From positions 1 to 54,298 of the forward strand of contig CAINOE010000203.1 in assembly GCA_903851415.1 (NCBI GenBank): a stretch of DNA of 54,298 bases. Direction: 5' to 3'. Both the position numbers and the translations under genes were made by a program. A model generated the notes under the pieces. It searched no databases. It was not told the DNA's origin and saw only the letters and a list, made by a program, of their open reading frames with translations. The DNA is from an uncultured Rhodopila sp. Its GTDB lineage: Bacteria > Pseudomonadota > Alphaproteobacteria > Acetobacterales > Acetobacteraceae. Positions 40,296 through 48,845 of this stretch are shown here, piece by piece (position 1 is the first letter of the stretch; each line of letters opens with the position of its first letter).

Positions 40296-41789
40296 TCAAG
40301 GCAGGCGATGGCTCCATTCCGCCGCCACCCTGGCGCCCCCGGCGGAGGGCGGCAGGCGCGCCCGCGGCGGGTAAGCGTCCAGGAACTGCCGCAGTTCCGG
40401 CGAAGTCGTGACCGCGGTCTGCCCCGCCTCGATCAGCATATCCACCTGCTGACGGGTCAATGTCAGTGTTGTCGGAATGGCCTGCAGTTGCTCCCGTTTG
40501 GCGTCGTCCGGCACGTCCGCGAGCGAAATGCGAATCAGGCTCGACTCGACGTCCCCGCACGGCGCGCCGTCGATGACCGGAGCGCGCCCGCAGCGCGCGG
40601 CGCGCAGCGCTCGTGTAAAGTCCTGAAGCTGCTGGTTCACCGTCACCATTGTTTCGAAACCAATCCGGCCGATCTGGGCTCCGCTGACCAGGCCGAAAAC
40701 CTGCAACAGCCCGCCAACGACCCGCTGACGCGCCACGCTAACATCCTGGGCGCCCTGCCCGTCCACGCTGATCACCAGGATGCGGCGCACGCGGTCGAGG
40801 CCGCGCGACAGCAACTCGTCGGGAGACTGGGCCAGATTCTGCATCAGGCCGCCCATCATGCGGATGCCAAGATTGTCCGAGACCCCGCCATCGGTGAGGT
40901 GGACATAGCGCATATCGTCCGGGTCGAGATAACGCTCGGTAACCGCCGCCTGGGCGCCAAGCCGCGACAGCGGATCGCGGCGCTGGTCTTTCGTGATGTG
41001 GCGCAGCCACCCCGGCTTGCGCCCGCCGCACTCCGCGGCGCGATTGGTCAACGTGACCGGCGAAAACAGGCCGGGAAACGCCGCCGATGCCGCCACGGCA
41101 CGCGCGACCGGCATCTTTTCTAAGTCGGAACAGATGAGATCGAACATCTCCTGGCTGAAGATGAACTCCGAGCCGGTGCTCATCTCGGTCGCGCCGATGA
41201 CGATGATCGGCCGGCCGCGTTGCGCCAGCGCGTCGAAGTGCGCGCCCTGGAACATCGTGCGGTCATACACCTCCGCCATGTAGTCGTTGGTGCCGACCAT
41301 CGGATTGAGCACCCAGCCCCAGTTCCAGGGAAGCAAATAGATCCCCCAGACATTGGCGTTGGTGTTGCGGTAGAGGAAGTCCTCCTCGAAGCGCCCGAAA
41401 GTCGCCGCGCGATGCAGGCCGTAATACGCCGCGGTGAAGCTGCCGCCGGAAATGCCCGAGATGCCGTCAACCTGATCCAGCAACGGACGCGGCCCGGCCG
41501 CGGTGGGCACGGGAATGTCCCGCATGCCCTTCAGCACACCGTAGCCATAGGCGGAGGATCTTTTGCCGCCCCCCGACAGCGCGATCAGCACCATCAGGTC
41601 GGGCGAGTCCGGCGCGGCGGCCATCGAGGTGAGGCGGTAGCCGCCGGTGGAGATGGACTCGCTGCCCGGGCGGCTGAGCTGAGCCGGAGAGAGCGGCGTG
41701 GTGTCCGGGACGGTCAACGCTGCGCAGCCCGCCAGCAGCACGGCAACTGCGGCCAGGGTTGCCGGCGCTCGGAGTGTTGCGATGTTCAT
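40296..41789 (-). CDS. Patatin-like phospholipase lipoprotein
   Basis: A 497-residue lipoprotein. The signal peptide ends in lipobox LLAG-C22. The patatin domain begins LIALSGGGKRSSAYGYGVL (oxyanion loop at 72-78), has nucleophile S114 in GISGGS, and its aspartate in VHLTDGGVSDNLG, so the Ser-Asp dyad is complete. Such enzymes hydrolyse phospholipids or other acyl esters; an outer-membrane location is likely. The C-terminal ~130 residues extend beyond the core with few recognisable motifs. Neighbours do not point to a pathway. Confidence 0.9.
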   Translation of the reverse strand: MNIATLRAPATLAAVAVLLAGCAALTVPDTTPLSPAQLSRPGSESISTGGYRLTSMAAAPDSPDLMVLIALSGGGKRSSAYGYGVLKGMRDIPVPTAAGPRPLLDQVDGISGISGGSFTAAYYGLHRAATFGRFEEDFLYRNTNANVWGIYLLPWNWGWVLNPMVGTNDYMAEVYDRTMFQGAHFDALAQRGRPIIVIGATEMSTGSEFIFSQEMFDLICSDLEKMPVARAVAASAAFPGLFSPVTLTNRAAECGGRKPGWLRHITKDQRRDPLSRLGAQAAVTERYLDPDDMRYVHLTDGGVSDNLGIRMMGGLMQNLAQSPDELLSRGLDRVRRILVISVDGQGAQDVSVARQRVVGGLLQVFGLVSGAQIGRIGFETMVTVNQQLQDFTRALRAARCGRAPVIDGAPCGDVESSLIRISLADVPDDAKREQLQAIPTTLTLTRQQVDMLIEAGQTAVTTSPELRQFLDAYPPRARLPPSAGGARVAAEWSHRLP

Positions 41790-41919
41790 CGGGCCATGCG
41801 CAGTGTGCCTTATACCGGTCCGCGATGAGAGCGACTCTTCCCATGACGTTGGGTAGGGGCCCGATGGGTCAAAGTCAACGCGGACCGGTATTAGCCACGC
41901 AGACCGACGATGCAGTCCG

Positions 41920-42456
41920 TCACCGGCTCATCATCGGTCCCATGGACGGCACGGCGTTGCCGAGGCTGAACATGCATGAGGCGAACGCGTTGTCGTACTG
42001 CGCCTGGATCGACACGTTGGCATTGGAGGTGTTTCTGGCTGCCAGCCCCGCGCCGCCGAGCGCACCGCCGGCAGCCCCGATCCCCGCACCCCGGCCACCT
42101 CCGACTGCGGCTCCCAGCCCCGCGCCGAGCGCGGTCGTCAATGCCGCTGTGCCGAGACCTCGCACATTGGCGCCCTGCGCCTGATCCTGCACTGCCTGGG
42201 CGGCAAAGTTCCGGCACACGGCCTGGTCGCTCTGGAATTGCTGGAAGGACGTGTTCGGGCCGGGCATTGTCGCAACGGTCGGGCCCATCGGCGTCTGGGC
42301 ACAGGCCGGGAGAACCAGCGTTCCGGCCAGCGCCGCGGAACCGATTGCCCGCCGGATCCGAAATGCCGGCTTCAGGGCGGCGAAACCGCAGTGGAAATCG
42401 GGCGCTGCCCTGGCGCCGGTGCGGCGATGTGCAATGTGGTGCAGCTTTTGAAACAA
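41920..42456 (-). CDS. Glycine-zipper lipoprotein
   Basis: A 178-residue protein if started at the TTG at 42456, which follows GGAGAG; no ATG fits in this frame nearby. The export signal (RRAIGSAALAGTLVL) ends in a lipobox-like LPAC. Then comes FQQFQSDQAVCRNFAAQAV, and a glycine-zipper helix pair TALGAGLGAAVGGGRGAGIGAAGGALGG. It ends SIQAQYDNAFASCMFSLG. This arrangement is common in small outer-membrane glycine-zipper proteins of unknown function. The two cysteines could form a disulfide. The start codon is the weakest part of the call. Confidence 0.7.
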   Translation of the reverse strand: MFQKLHHIAHRRTGARAAPDFHCGFAALKPAFRIRRAIGSAALAGTLVLPACAQTPMGPTVATMPGPNTSFQQFQSDQAVCRNFAAQAVQDQAQGANVRGLGTAALTTALGAGLGAAVGGGRGAGIGAAGGALGGAGLAARNTSNANVSIQAQYDNAFASCMFSLGNAVPSMGPMMSR

Positions 42457-42932
42457 GTCATCTCTCCTGGGACAAGTATTGCCCGGGCCACCAAACGCGC
42501 AGCGCACTCGGCAAACCGTATGAAAGCCGTTCGTTCTCCGTCTCTTATCCGGTTGCGCGACCGGCCCCCCTGTGCCGCGATAACGAAGCGCGCGTTTGCG
42601 TTTATCCCGTAACGGCATCAAGCATAGCGCAGCCGGCCGGCGAGGCTGCGGGTCGGATGTCCCACAACCGCCCACCACGTTCCAAAGCGCTCGGCGTCAT
42701 GTCGCGGCCAGGGCATTACCGCCGGTCGCGCTGCTCAGGTGGGGGTTTGTCCCTCAGTTGCCCGGGCACCGCGCCCCGGCTTTTGACAGCTATACCCTGT
42801 TTGGGGGGCGAACCGTACAGGCATCGAATCGCCAGTCCCATGCCCCGCGTTCCGGCTGTTGCCGGTTCCACCGGTCTGACGGCCTTGCCAGGTCATGCAG
42901 CCGCGCCGGCTTATCTGAGCAGCCCCGGGCAT
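42457..42932. other. 476-bp region without a supportable gene
   Basis: The only long frames (42596-43036 plus and the upstream extension of the glycine-zipper frame) have compositional features of shadow frames and no motifs. It includes the promoter of the glycine-zipper gene and the 3' end of the carbonic anhydrase transcript. No strong hairpin with T tract was found. Confidence 0.35.
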
Positions 42933-43640
42933 CTACACGAGCGACACCTTGCCGGTCGCCAGATCGTAGACGCCTCCCACGACCTGTAGCTGCTGTTTCG
43001 CGACCATCTCCGCCAGGATGGGTCTGGCCGTCTTGAGCCGCTCGACGTTGTAACGCACATTGGCAACGACCGCGCGCTGGTCGAGGTCGGGACCTGATTG
43101 CTTCACAGCCGGCTCGATGCCCGGCTTCATCGCCCGCACGAGTCCGGCGATATGTCCAGGCAGCGTGTTGCCCTTCTGCAGGGCCGCAACGGTCGCTTTC
43201 ACGGCGCCGCAACTGGTGTGGCCCAGGACCATGATCGCCTTGACGCCCAGGACCGCGGCGCCGAACTCCAGGCTGCCCAGGCCTTCCGGGGTCACGAAAT
43301 TGCCGGCCACACGGACCACGAACAGGTCGCCCGGATTCTGGTCGAACGCCAGTTCCGGCGCGACACGCGAGTCGGCGCAGCCGAGAATCGCCGCGAACGG
43401 CGCCTGGCCAAGCGCCGTGCTCGCCCGGGTCGCCGAGAAGTCTCGCTGCCGCGGTTGGTTTGCGGCATAGCGGGCGTTGCCCTCCGTCAACAGGCCAAGC
43501 GCCGCATCGGGCGTCGCTGCCGCGGCTTGCGGCGGCGTTTGCGCCATGGCGCCCAATGGGGTCGCCGCCAGCAGCAGGCCTGCGCCGCCAAGGAATAAGC
43601 CGCGGCGCTTCAGACCTTTGTCTGCACAATAGAAGCACAT
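42933..43640 (-). CDS. Tat-exported beta-carbonic anhydrase
   Basis: A 235-residue beta-class carbonic anhydrase. Zinc ligands are C88 (in CADSR), H141 and C144 (in HTSCG); D90-R92 form the catalytic dyad. The N-terminus KRRGLFLGGAGLLLAATPLGAMA is a twin-arginine signal, so the enzyme works in the periplasm, where it would interconvert CO2 and bicarbonate. FVVRVAGNFVTPEGLGSLEFGAAVLG is typical. Two extra cysteines (C2, C5) before the signal are unusual and would be removed on export. No transporter for bicarbonate is adjacent. Confidence 0.92.
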   Translation of the reverse strand: MCFYCADKGLKRRGLFLGGAGLLLAATPLGAMAQTPPQAAAATPDAALGLLTEGNARYAANQPRQRDFSATRASTALGQAPFAAILGCADSRVAPELAFDQNPGDLFVVRVAGNFVTPEGLGSLEFGAAVLGVKAIMVLGHTSCGAVKATVAALQKGNTLPGHIAGLVRAMKPGIEPAVKQSGPDLDQRAVVANVRYNVERLKTARPILAEMVAKQQLQVVGGVYDLATGKVSLV

Positions 43641-43975
43641 GTGTCGTTTTCCTCCGTTGTTGTTGTGTTCTCAGAGCGGCGCCGGGCTCGCCATGCTCGC
43701 TCGCGGGCGGCTCCCAACGTATAGGCCGGCGCTGCGAGCCCGTGTAGCCCCTGTCGCAGGCGTCTCGTATGGTGCACCTCAAGCTGAACAAAGGTAGTCC
43801 GTTGCCGATATCTAAAGCGTTCTGTTTTTCATTCGCCGGCTCGGTTCAAATCGATCGGACAAGAATTTTCGCGCGCTTGATGTCATGTCGTTATCCTTGT
43901 CAATCGGCGCAGGCCATCAAACGCGGATCGGATGTACGGAAATGAACATTCTTGCACCGACGAAGCGGGGGGCAC
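43641..43975. other. 335-bp divergent intergenic region
   Basis: This holds the promoters of the carbonic anhydrase (minus) and the methyltransferase (plus). It is AT-richer around 43780-43930. I see no RNA gene, clear operator palindrome or protein in it. Confidence 0.35.
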
Positions 43976-45238
43976 ATGGACGACGGCGATAACCTTGCGG
44001 CGGAGGTAGCCGCCTATTTTGACCGGCGGAGCGCCACATATGATGCTGGCGACTTTCATCCCCGTTTGGCCGCGAGGCTCATCGAAGCAGCCGGGATCAA
44101 GGAAGGTCAAACCGTTCTCGATGTCGCAACCGGCACGGGCTTGGTTGCTATCGAAGCCGCACGACGGGTGGGCTCATCCGGCCGAGTCGTTGGTATGGAT
44201 ATTTCGCCCGGGATGCTGGCGCAGGCACGCCGCAAAATCGACGATCTCGGTTTCCAAAATATCGAACTTCGCGAGGGTGACGCATGCACGGCGGATTTGC
44301 CGCGGGAGGGATTTGATCTCATTCTTTGCTCAGCGGCATTGGTATTTATGGTTGATATACCAGAAGTCCTTCGAAGGTGGCATCGCTTTCTGAAGCCGGG
44401 CGGGTCTGTTGGTTTTGATGCTCCAGCCGAGAACTCGACTGCGGCAGGTAGCACGCTGGCATCACTTGCCCGCAGCCACGGCCTTTCATTGCGATACGCG
44501 CGCCTCCGAACCCGGGAGGCTTGCAGACAATCCTTTATCGACGCCGGGTTTGAAGTGGCGCACATACATACCGAAATCATCACCCAGCGAATTATGCCGT
44601 TGACTGAGATAGATGCCGCTTGGGCTGGTATCATCAACCACCCCTTGTCACGCCCACTGCTCGACTTGCCGCCGGATACGCTTGCCCGGCTAAAAGAGGA
44701 TTTCCGGGCGAATGTCGCCGCCCTGGCGACGCCGGACGGAATAGTTGACCGGAACATCATGCATATTGCATTCGGGCGGAAGCCAACACCTGGCGATGCA
44801 TTTCAAGCCGATACGAAAAAAGACCCGCCGCGCTGCCCCGGCGAATCCCATTTCCTTGACGGTGATCGGCCTCCCAAGCATGTGCCGTCATCGGGCGGCT
44901 GCTTGAAGAACGACACAGATTCACCCTTCACGCAACCAGCGGCGAAGCAAACAGCCTGGTATCCCACCAGCACGACACCGGGCCGCCGGACGGGGCCTGG
45001 CGACTTACAGCCCAATCTGCGCGAGAGCGCGGCCTACCGCTCGCGGCGGAAGGTCAATGTCCCAACGGCCCGCTTGCCAGGAAAGAGCGCGCTCGCTTGT
45101 TCCGCGGTGCGAATGCTCAGGTCGTCCCCGTCCAGGACAAAGAAGCGCACCTGTTCCGTGCCCCTGTTATATTCGTTCCAGGCACCATCCACCGACGTGA
45201 TGAATTTGTCGCCCTCCACCCTGAACGTGCCCGTGTAG
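43976..45238 (+). CDS. Class I SAM methyltransferase with read-through C-terminus
   Basis: A Rossmann-fold methyltransferase. Motif I is LDVATGTGLVAIEAARRVG, followed by VVGMDISPGMLAQARRK, REGDACTADLP and FDLILCSAALVFM, then RFLKPGGSVGFDAP. UbiE-like enzymes of this kind are about 270-280 residues, and homology ends near NIMHIAFGRKP (residue ~272). The open frame continues another ~145 residues of Pro/Ser/Thr-rich, low-conservation sequence. That part overlaps the 3' part of the antisense lipocalin gene by 205 bp and crosses a candidate terminator of that gene. The original stop was probably lost. Substrate is unknown. The ATG at 43976 follows GGGGGG. Confidence 0.8.
   Translation: MDDGDNLAAEVAAYFDRRSATYDAGDFHPRLAARLIEAAGIKEGQTVLDVATGTGLVAIEAARRVGSSGRVVGMDISPGMLAQARRKIDDLGFQNIELREGDACTADLPREGFDLILCSAALVFMVDIPEVLRRWHRFLKPGGSVGFDAPAENSTAAGSTLASLARSHGLSLRYARLRTREACRQSFIDAGFEVAHIHTEIITQRIMPLTEIDAAWAGIINHPLSRPLLDLPPDTLARLKEDFRANVAALATPDGIVDRNIMHIAFGRKPTPGDAFQADTKKDPPRCPGESHFLDGDRPPKHVPSSGGCLKNDTDSPFTQPAAKQTAWYPTSTTPGRRTGPGDLQPNLRESAAYRSRRKVNVPTARLPGKSALACSAVRMLRSSPSRTKKRTCSVPLLYSFQAPSTDVMNLSPSTLNVPV
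44816..44843 (-). terminator. Candidate intrinsic terminator for the lipocalin-like gene
   Basis: On the minus strand CGCCG-gggcagcg-CGGCG is followed by GGTC and six T residues. It lies about 190 bp beyond the stop of the lipocalin-like gene and inside the read-through tail of the methyltransferase frame. Confidence 0.35.
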
Positions 45239-45525
45239 GCTAACATGGACGACAGCAAGGCAGCTGCTTCGGCCTGATCGGCAGGCGGCTTTCGGTCTGG
45301 TCTAGAAATGAAAGCCGCCATATGGTGATCCGGTGTAAAGACGACGCGCCCGAACGGATGCGGGCCGAACACCTCCCGCGGCGGCGCGTCTTCGCCGACG
45401 ATCCTGAGTTCGAACGAGACAAGCCGCCAGGATCCGAACAACGAGGCCGCGTTGTCCATTTCGGCCCCAACGGCCGGGATCGGCAGGGCGACGGCGAACG
45501 CAAGAGCAGCCAAAGCGCCTCGCAT
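45034..45525 (-). CDS. Exported lipocalin-like domain protein
   Basis: A 163-residue protein with a signal peptide (LAALAFAVALPIPAVGA) and a lipocalin-like fold of the PF13924 type. Markers are LFGSWRLVSFELR, FGPHPFGRVVFTPDHHMAAFISRPDR, LAYTGTFRVEGDKFITSVDGAWN and a C-terminal GTLTFRRER. The GxW motif (GSW) at the first strand is the lipocalin hallmark. It probably binds a small hydrophobic ligand in the periplasm; the ligand is unknown. AAGGAGGGATC directly before the ATG at 45525 decides the start. Its 3' part is overlapped antisense by the methyltransferase read-through frame. Confidence 0.85.
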   Translation of the reverse strand: MRGALAALAFAVALPIPAVGAEMDNAASLFGSWRLVSFELRIVGEDAPPREVFGPHPFGRVVFTPDHHMAAFISRPDRKPPADQAEAAALLSSMLAYTGTFRVEGDKFITSVDGAWNEYNRGTEQVRFFVLDGDDLSIRTAEQASALFPGKRAVGTLTFRRER

Positions 45526-45750
45526 GCGGGATCCCTCCTTCCGGCACACCAGGACGGATCACAGCTCGGCGCGCGTTCGCCGGGCAACCGCCCGCGGCGG
45601 CGAAATGTTACCGAAAGCGCCAGCCGACTGCAACCAGCCAGGGTCTGTTTCGATCTCTTCCGGCACACCCCGCCGCGCACAATCGGACGAGTGCCCGGAT
45701 GTCTCCTGCAAAGTTGAATACGGCGATCCATCAAGGTGTCCAACCCGCTT

Positions 45751-47481
45751 TTACGGTGTCACCTCGACGGGCTCCGGCCGCCTCAGCTTCAATTGCGCAT
45801 CCGGCCCGATCGCCAGCGAGTGGACATAGAAATACGGCGCGCCCGGCGCCATCACAGGCGACGGTGCCGAAACGATCAGCAGGCGCCCGCACTGCCCGAT
45901 CCAATCGGTGTGCCGGTGCCCATGCATGATCACCGCCCGCCCGGCCAGGCGCTGCAACTGCCGGATCATCCAACTGCCGTTAACCAGCGCGGTGCCGATG
46001 CGCATCGACAGCGCGTTGGCCTTCTGCGGGTATTCAATCAGGTGGTGATGCAGCGCAATGATCCAGCAAGCCTGCGGATAAAGCCCCGCCGCAACGCGGA
46101 TGCGCTTCGCCTGCGCCGAGGAGACCACGCCCAGCGCATTGGTGAAGGAGAAATGCGTCTCGGCATTGGAGTTCAGGATGATGATCCCCAGCCCGTCGGG
46201 CGTGGCGGGCGGCAGCACCATCGGATAGACCGCGTCCCAGACCTCCGCGAGCGCGCGCGACAGGCGCCGCGGCGATCCGAGGTCCGCGAAGGCGGCCATG
46301 CCGGCGGCGTGCGGCGCCAGCGCGTCGGACAAAAAACCGCCCGGGACCTGACCGCCGCCGGAAAAGTCGACGACGCGCACGCGCCGGCCCTGCAGGTGCT
46401 CCAAAGCCGAAATGGTCCGCAACTGCCGAAGCCGCTTCGTCGGGCTCATCGGCAATTCCATCCGGGCGGGACTGGACCGGTCGACGACGTTGACGTCGTG
46501 GTTGCCCGGCAGCGCGATGACGCGTTCCGCCAGGGCCGGATAGGCTTCCAGCGCAATGAAGAACTCCGCCCACTCGGCGGAGCGGCCGGCATCGGTCAGG
46601 TCGCCGGTGATCAGGACCACGTCCAACGGGTCCCGCGCATGGACCGCGTTCAGCCGCGCCAGGGTCTGCCGGAAGCGCTCGTTGCCGCGCGGTCCGGCGC
46701 GCCCGCTCTCGATACGGAAGCCGTAGCGCTCACCCACCATGTGGATGTCGGACAGATGCGCGACGCGCCAGACCCGGTCTCCGGGCGCCTCCGGGGCAAA
46801 TCCCGCCAGGTCGCGCGGCTGCGCCATCAGCGCGTCGCCGACGCCCCAGACCAGCGCGGCGACAGCGCAATAGGCCGCGATCAGCGTCAGGCTGTTGGCC
46901 AGCAGCACCGGGATCATCAAATGGACTGAGGCCAGCCCCGCGACCGAGCCGACCCAGCGCGTCGCGGGCCACAGCAGCACGGCGGCACCGCAGCCGAGGA
47001 GGAAGACGGCAATGCCCGACACCGCCGCGCTCAGCGCCCGCACCGCCGCTCGCCAGGACGGCCGCATCCCGGAGGGCAGCAGCGATTCCGCCAGATGGCG
47101 CAGCCCCTCCCGGAAAATCACATAGATCGGCTGCACCGCCAGCGCGTTGAGCGACCAGAAGCTGCTCTCCGCCAGGCGCAAGGCCCGCCGCCCGCCGAAC
47201 CAGCCGATGGCCGCCAGGGGCGGCAGCAGCACAGTCGGCCAGATCCCGGTCAACAGGTCCGCCGTCTTGTCGCGGACCGCCACCGCCCAGGCTGTCGCCA
47301 GCAGCGGCGCCGCGCCCAGCAGCAGCGCCGGAACCAGCAGCAGGACGATCCAGACGGCGAACAGCTTGGGCAGGCTGATCTCGGCGAACAGGCTGCCGGC
47401 CAGCGACAACAAAGATCGCTGATGCGTGCTGGAGGCGTCATCCTCGATGTCGCCGTCGCGCGGGTCGAGGATCGGCTGCAT
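45751..47481 (-). CDS. Membrane metallophosphoesterase
   Basis: A 576-residue protein. The N-terminal ~240 residues have about six hydrophobic segments (for example FAVWIVLLLVPALLLGAAPLLA and AVFLLGCGAAVLLW). The C-terminal part is a calcineurin-like phosphoesterase with the full metal-binding set: HLSDIHM, ITGDLTDAG, LPGNHDVN, HHH and MHGHRHTD. Substrates of such fused proteins are unknown; phospholipid pyrophosphates such as UDP-diacylglucosamine are hydrolysed by related enzymes. It starts 3 bp after the PerM-family gene, so the two form an operon. A 200-bp gap with no gene separates it from the lipocalin gene. Confidence 0.88.
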   Translation of the reverse strand: MQPILDPRDGDIEDDASSTHQRSLLSLAGSLFAEISLPKLFAVWIVLLLVPALLLGAAPLLATAWAVAVRDKTADLLTGIWPTVLLPPLAAIGWFGGRRALRLAESSFWSLNALAVQPIYVIFREGLRHLAESLLPSGMRPSWRAAVRALSAAVSGIAVFLLGCGAAVLLWPATRWVGSVAGLASVHLMIPVLLANSLTLIAAYCAVAALVWGVGDALMAQPRDLAGFAPEAPGDRVWRVAHLSDIHMVGERYGFRIESGRAGPRGNERFRQTLARLNAVHARDPLDVVLITGDLTDAGRSAEWAEFFIALEAYPALAERVIALPGNHDVNVVDRSSPARMELPMSPTKRLRQLRTISALEHLQGRRVRVVDFSGGGQVPGGFLSDALAPHAAGMAAFADLGSPRRLSRALAEVWDAVYPMVLPPATPDGLGIIILNSNAETHFSFTNALGVVSSAQAKRIRVAAGLYPQACWIIALHHHLIEYPQKANALSMRIGTALVNGSWMIRQLQRLAGRAVIMHGHRHTDWIGQCGRLLIVSAPSPVMAPGAPYFYVHSLAIGPDAQLKLRRPEPVEVTP

Positions 47482-47484
47482 GGT

Positions 47485-48543
47485 TCAGTCCCGCCCGGCC
47501 GGCGCCGCGCCAAAGACTTCGACCACCCAGCGGCTGGCGGGATGCTCCTCGCACAAGGTCAGCACGGCGATGACGATGGGCACGCCGATGAAGGCGCCGC
47601 TCAGCCCCCACAGCCAGGCCCAGAAGAACACCGCGAACAGCACCAGCACCGGCGACATCGCCAGGATGTTGCCGGACACCCGCGGCTCCAGGTAGCTGCC
47701 GACCATGAACTGGATCAGGTTGAGGACGCCGAACACCAGCACCGCGCTCTGCAGCGTGTCGAACTGGGCGACCGCGAACAAGGTTGGCAGCACGGTTGCC
47801 AGCAGCGGGCCGATGACCGGGATGTAGTTGAAGGCGAAGGCGATGATGCCCCATTCCCGCGACAGCGGCAGGCCGCACAGCCAGATGAAGCCCCAGACCA
47901 GCAGCCCGGTCATGATACTCATCAGCGAGCGCACCAGCAAATAGCGCCGGTACTTCGCCGCGACCCGTGCCCCGCCAACCAGCATCACCCGCGCGGCATC
48001 CTGGTTGGTCATCCGCTGCAGCCGCCTGAACATCGGCTCGACCTCCAGCAGGCCGAGGATGATGTAGACCAGCACCACCAGCGAGAAGCTCAGCATGCCG
48101 TTCAGCATGGCGGTGATCCGCTGCGCCGCGCTCAGCAGCCAGCCGGCGTTGAAATGCTCCGTCCAAAGGGCGGAGACCTCGATGCCGTGGCCGGCCAGCC
48201 AGTCCGTCACCCGGGTATAGAGAGCCTGGAACTGCCCGGATTCGGCGACCGCGTAGCTGCCGACATGACTGAACGCCCAGGTGATCAGGTAGGCGAAGGC
48301 GCCGAACATCACGATCGCAACGATCATGCTGATCAGCAGCGCCAGCAGTTTCGGTATCCGGCGTTGCAGCTTGCCCTGCAACGGCCAGACGATGGCGATG
48401 ATGAACAGCGCGAAGATCAGCGGCGCGAACACCGGTTGCCCGATGCCCAGGGCGGCGACGACCAAAATGGCGGTGCCAATGCCCACCATCGCCCGAAGGC
48501 CGCGGTCGGTTGGCCGGCGGACTGCCTGGATCGGATTGAGCAT
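47485..48543 (-). CDS. AI-2E/PerM-family membrane transporter
   Basis: A 352-residue protein with about eight helices. It has the AI-2E exporter family pattern: FAPLIFALFIIAIVWPLQGKLQRR, VYIILGLLEVEPMFRRL, LVWGFIWLCGLPLSREWGIIAFAFNYIPVIGPLLATVLP and VSGNILAMSPVLVLFAVFFWAWLWG. The NYIPxIGPLLA motif is diagnostic. Family members include permease-like proteins and Na+/H+ antiporters; autoinducer export is proven for few. The ATG at 48543 follows GAGGG, and removes a 28-residue Arg-rich extension. It is the first gene of a two-gene operon with the metallophosphoesterase. Confidence 0.9.
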   Translation of the reverse strand: MLNPIQAVRRPTDRGLRAMVGIGTAILVVAALGIGQPVFAPLIFALFIIAIVWPLQGKLQRRIPKLLALLISMIVAIVMFGAFAYLITWAFSHVGSYAVAESGQFQALYTRVTDWLAGHGIEVSALWTEHFNAGWLLSAAQRITAMLNGMLSFSLVVLVYIILGLLEVEPMFRRLQRMTNQDAARVMLVGGARVAAKYRRYLLVRSLMSIMTGLLVWGFIWLCGLPLSREWGIIAFAFNYIPVIGPLLATVLPTLFAVAQFDTLQSAVLVFGVLNLIQFMVGSYLEPRVSGNILAMSPVLVLFAVFFWAWLWGLSGAFIGVPIVIAVLTLCEEHPASRWVVEVFGAAPAGRD

Positions 48544-48845
48544 CGAATTGGGAACCCTCGCCCATCGCTTATCCGATCGCCCGCGCGGAAACAACCGGAG
48601 CTGCTGCCGCAACGGCTGCCGCGGCATAACGTTTCGGTATTACCGGCGAGATTGGGACGAAACGCATCGTTCGGGGACGCTCGGCCCGCCTTCAAGGTTC
48701 GGCCGGCTGGTAGTAGAGTGCTGCAAATCTATCGTCCAACATGTTACACTGGATTCTGCGCGCGACGCGGCCGGGCGGCTGCGGGTCGTAATGTGTGACA
48801 AACGTAGGTCAGTAGTGTGCCGTGACGGCACCCGGGGGGCGAGGC
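48544..48845. other. Divergent intergenic region before the RND operon
   Basis: About 300 bp without a gene, containing the promoters of the PerM-family gene (minus) and the RND adaptor (plus). TTACACTGGATT near 48745 and neighbouring AT-rich sequence (48710-48750) are the likeliest promoter area. No regulator gene is adjacent. Confidence 0.35.

Noticed and set aside
47095..48798. 567-residue plus-strand open frame
   Set aside because: Antisense to the PerM-family and metallophosphoesterase genes; composition (Gln/His/Arg repeats) is that of a shadow frame.
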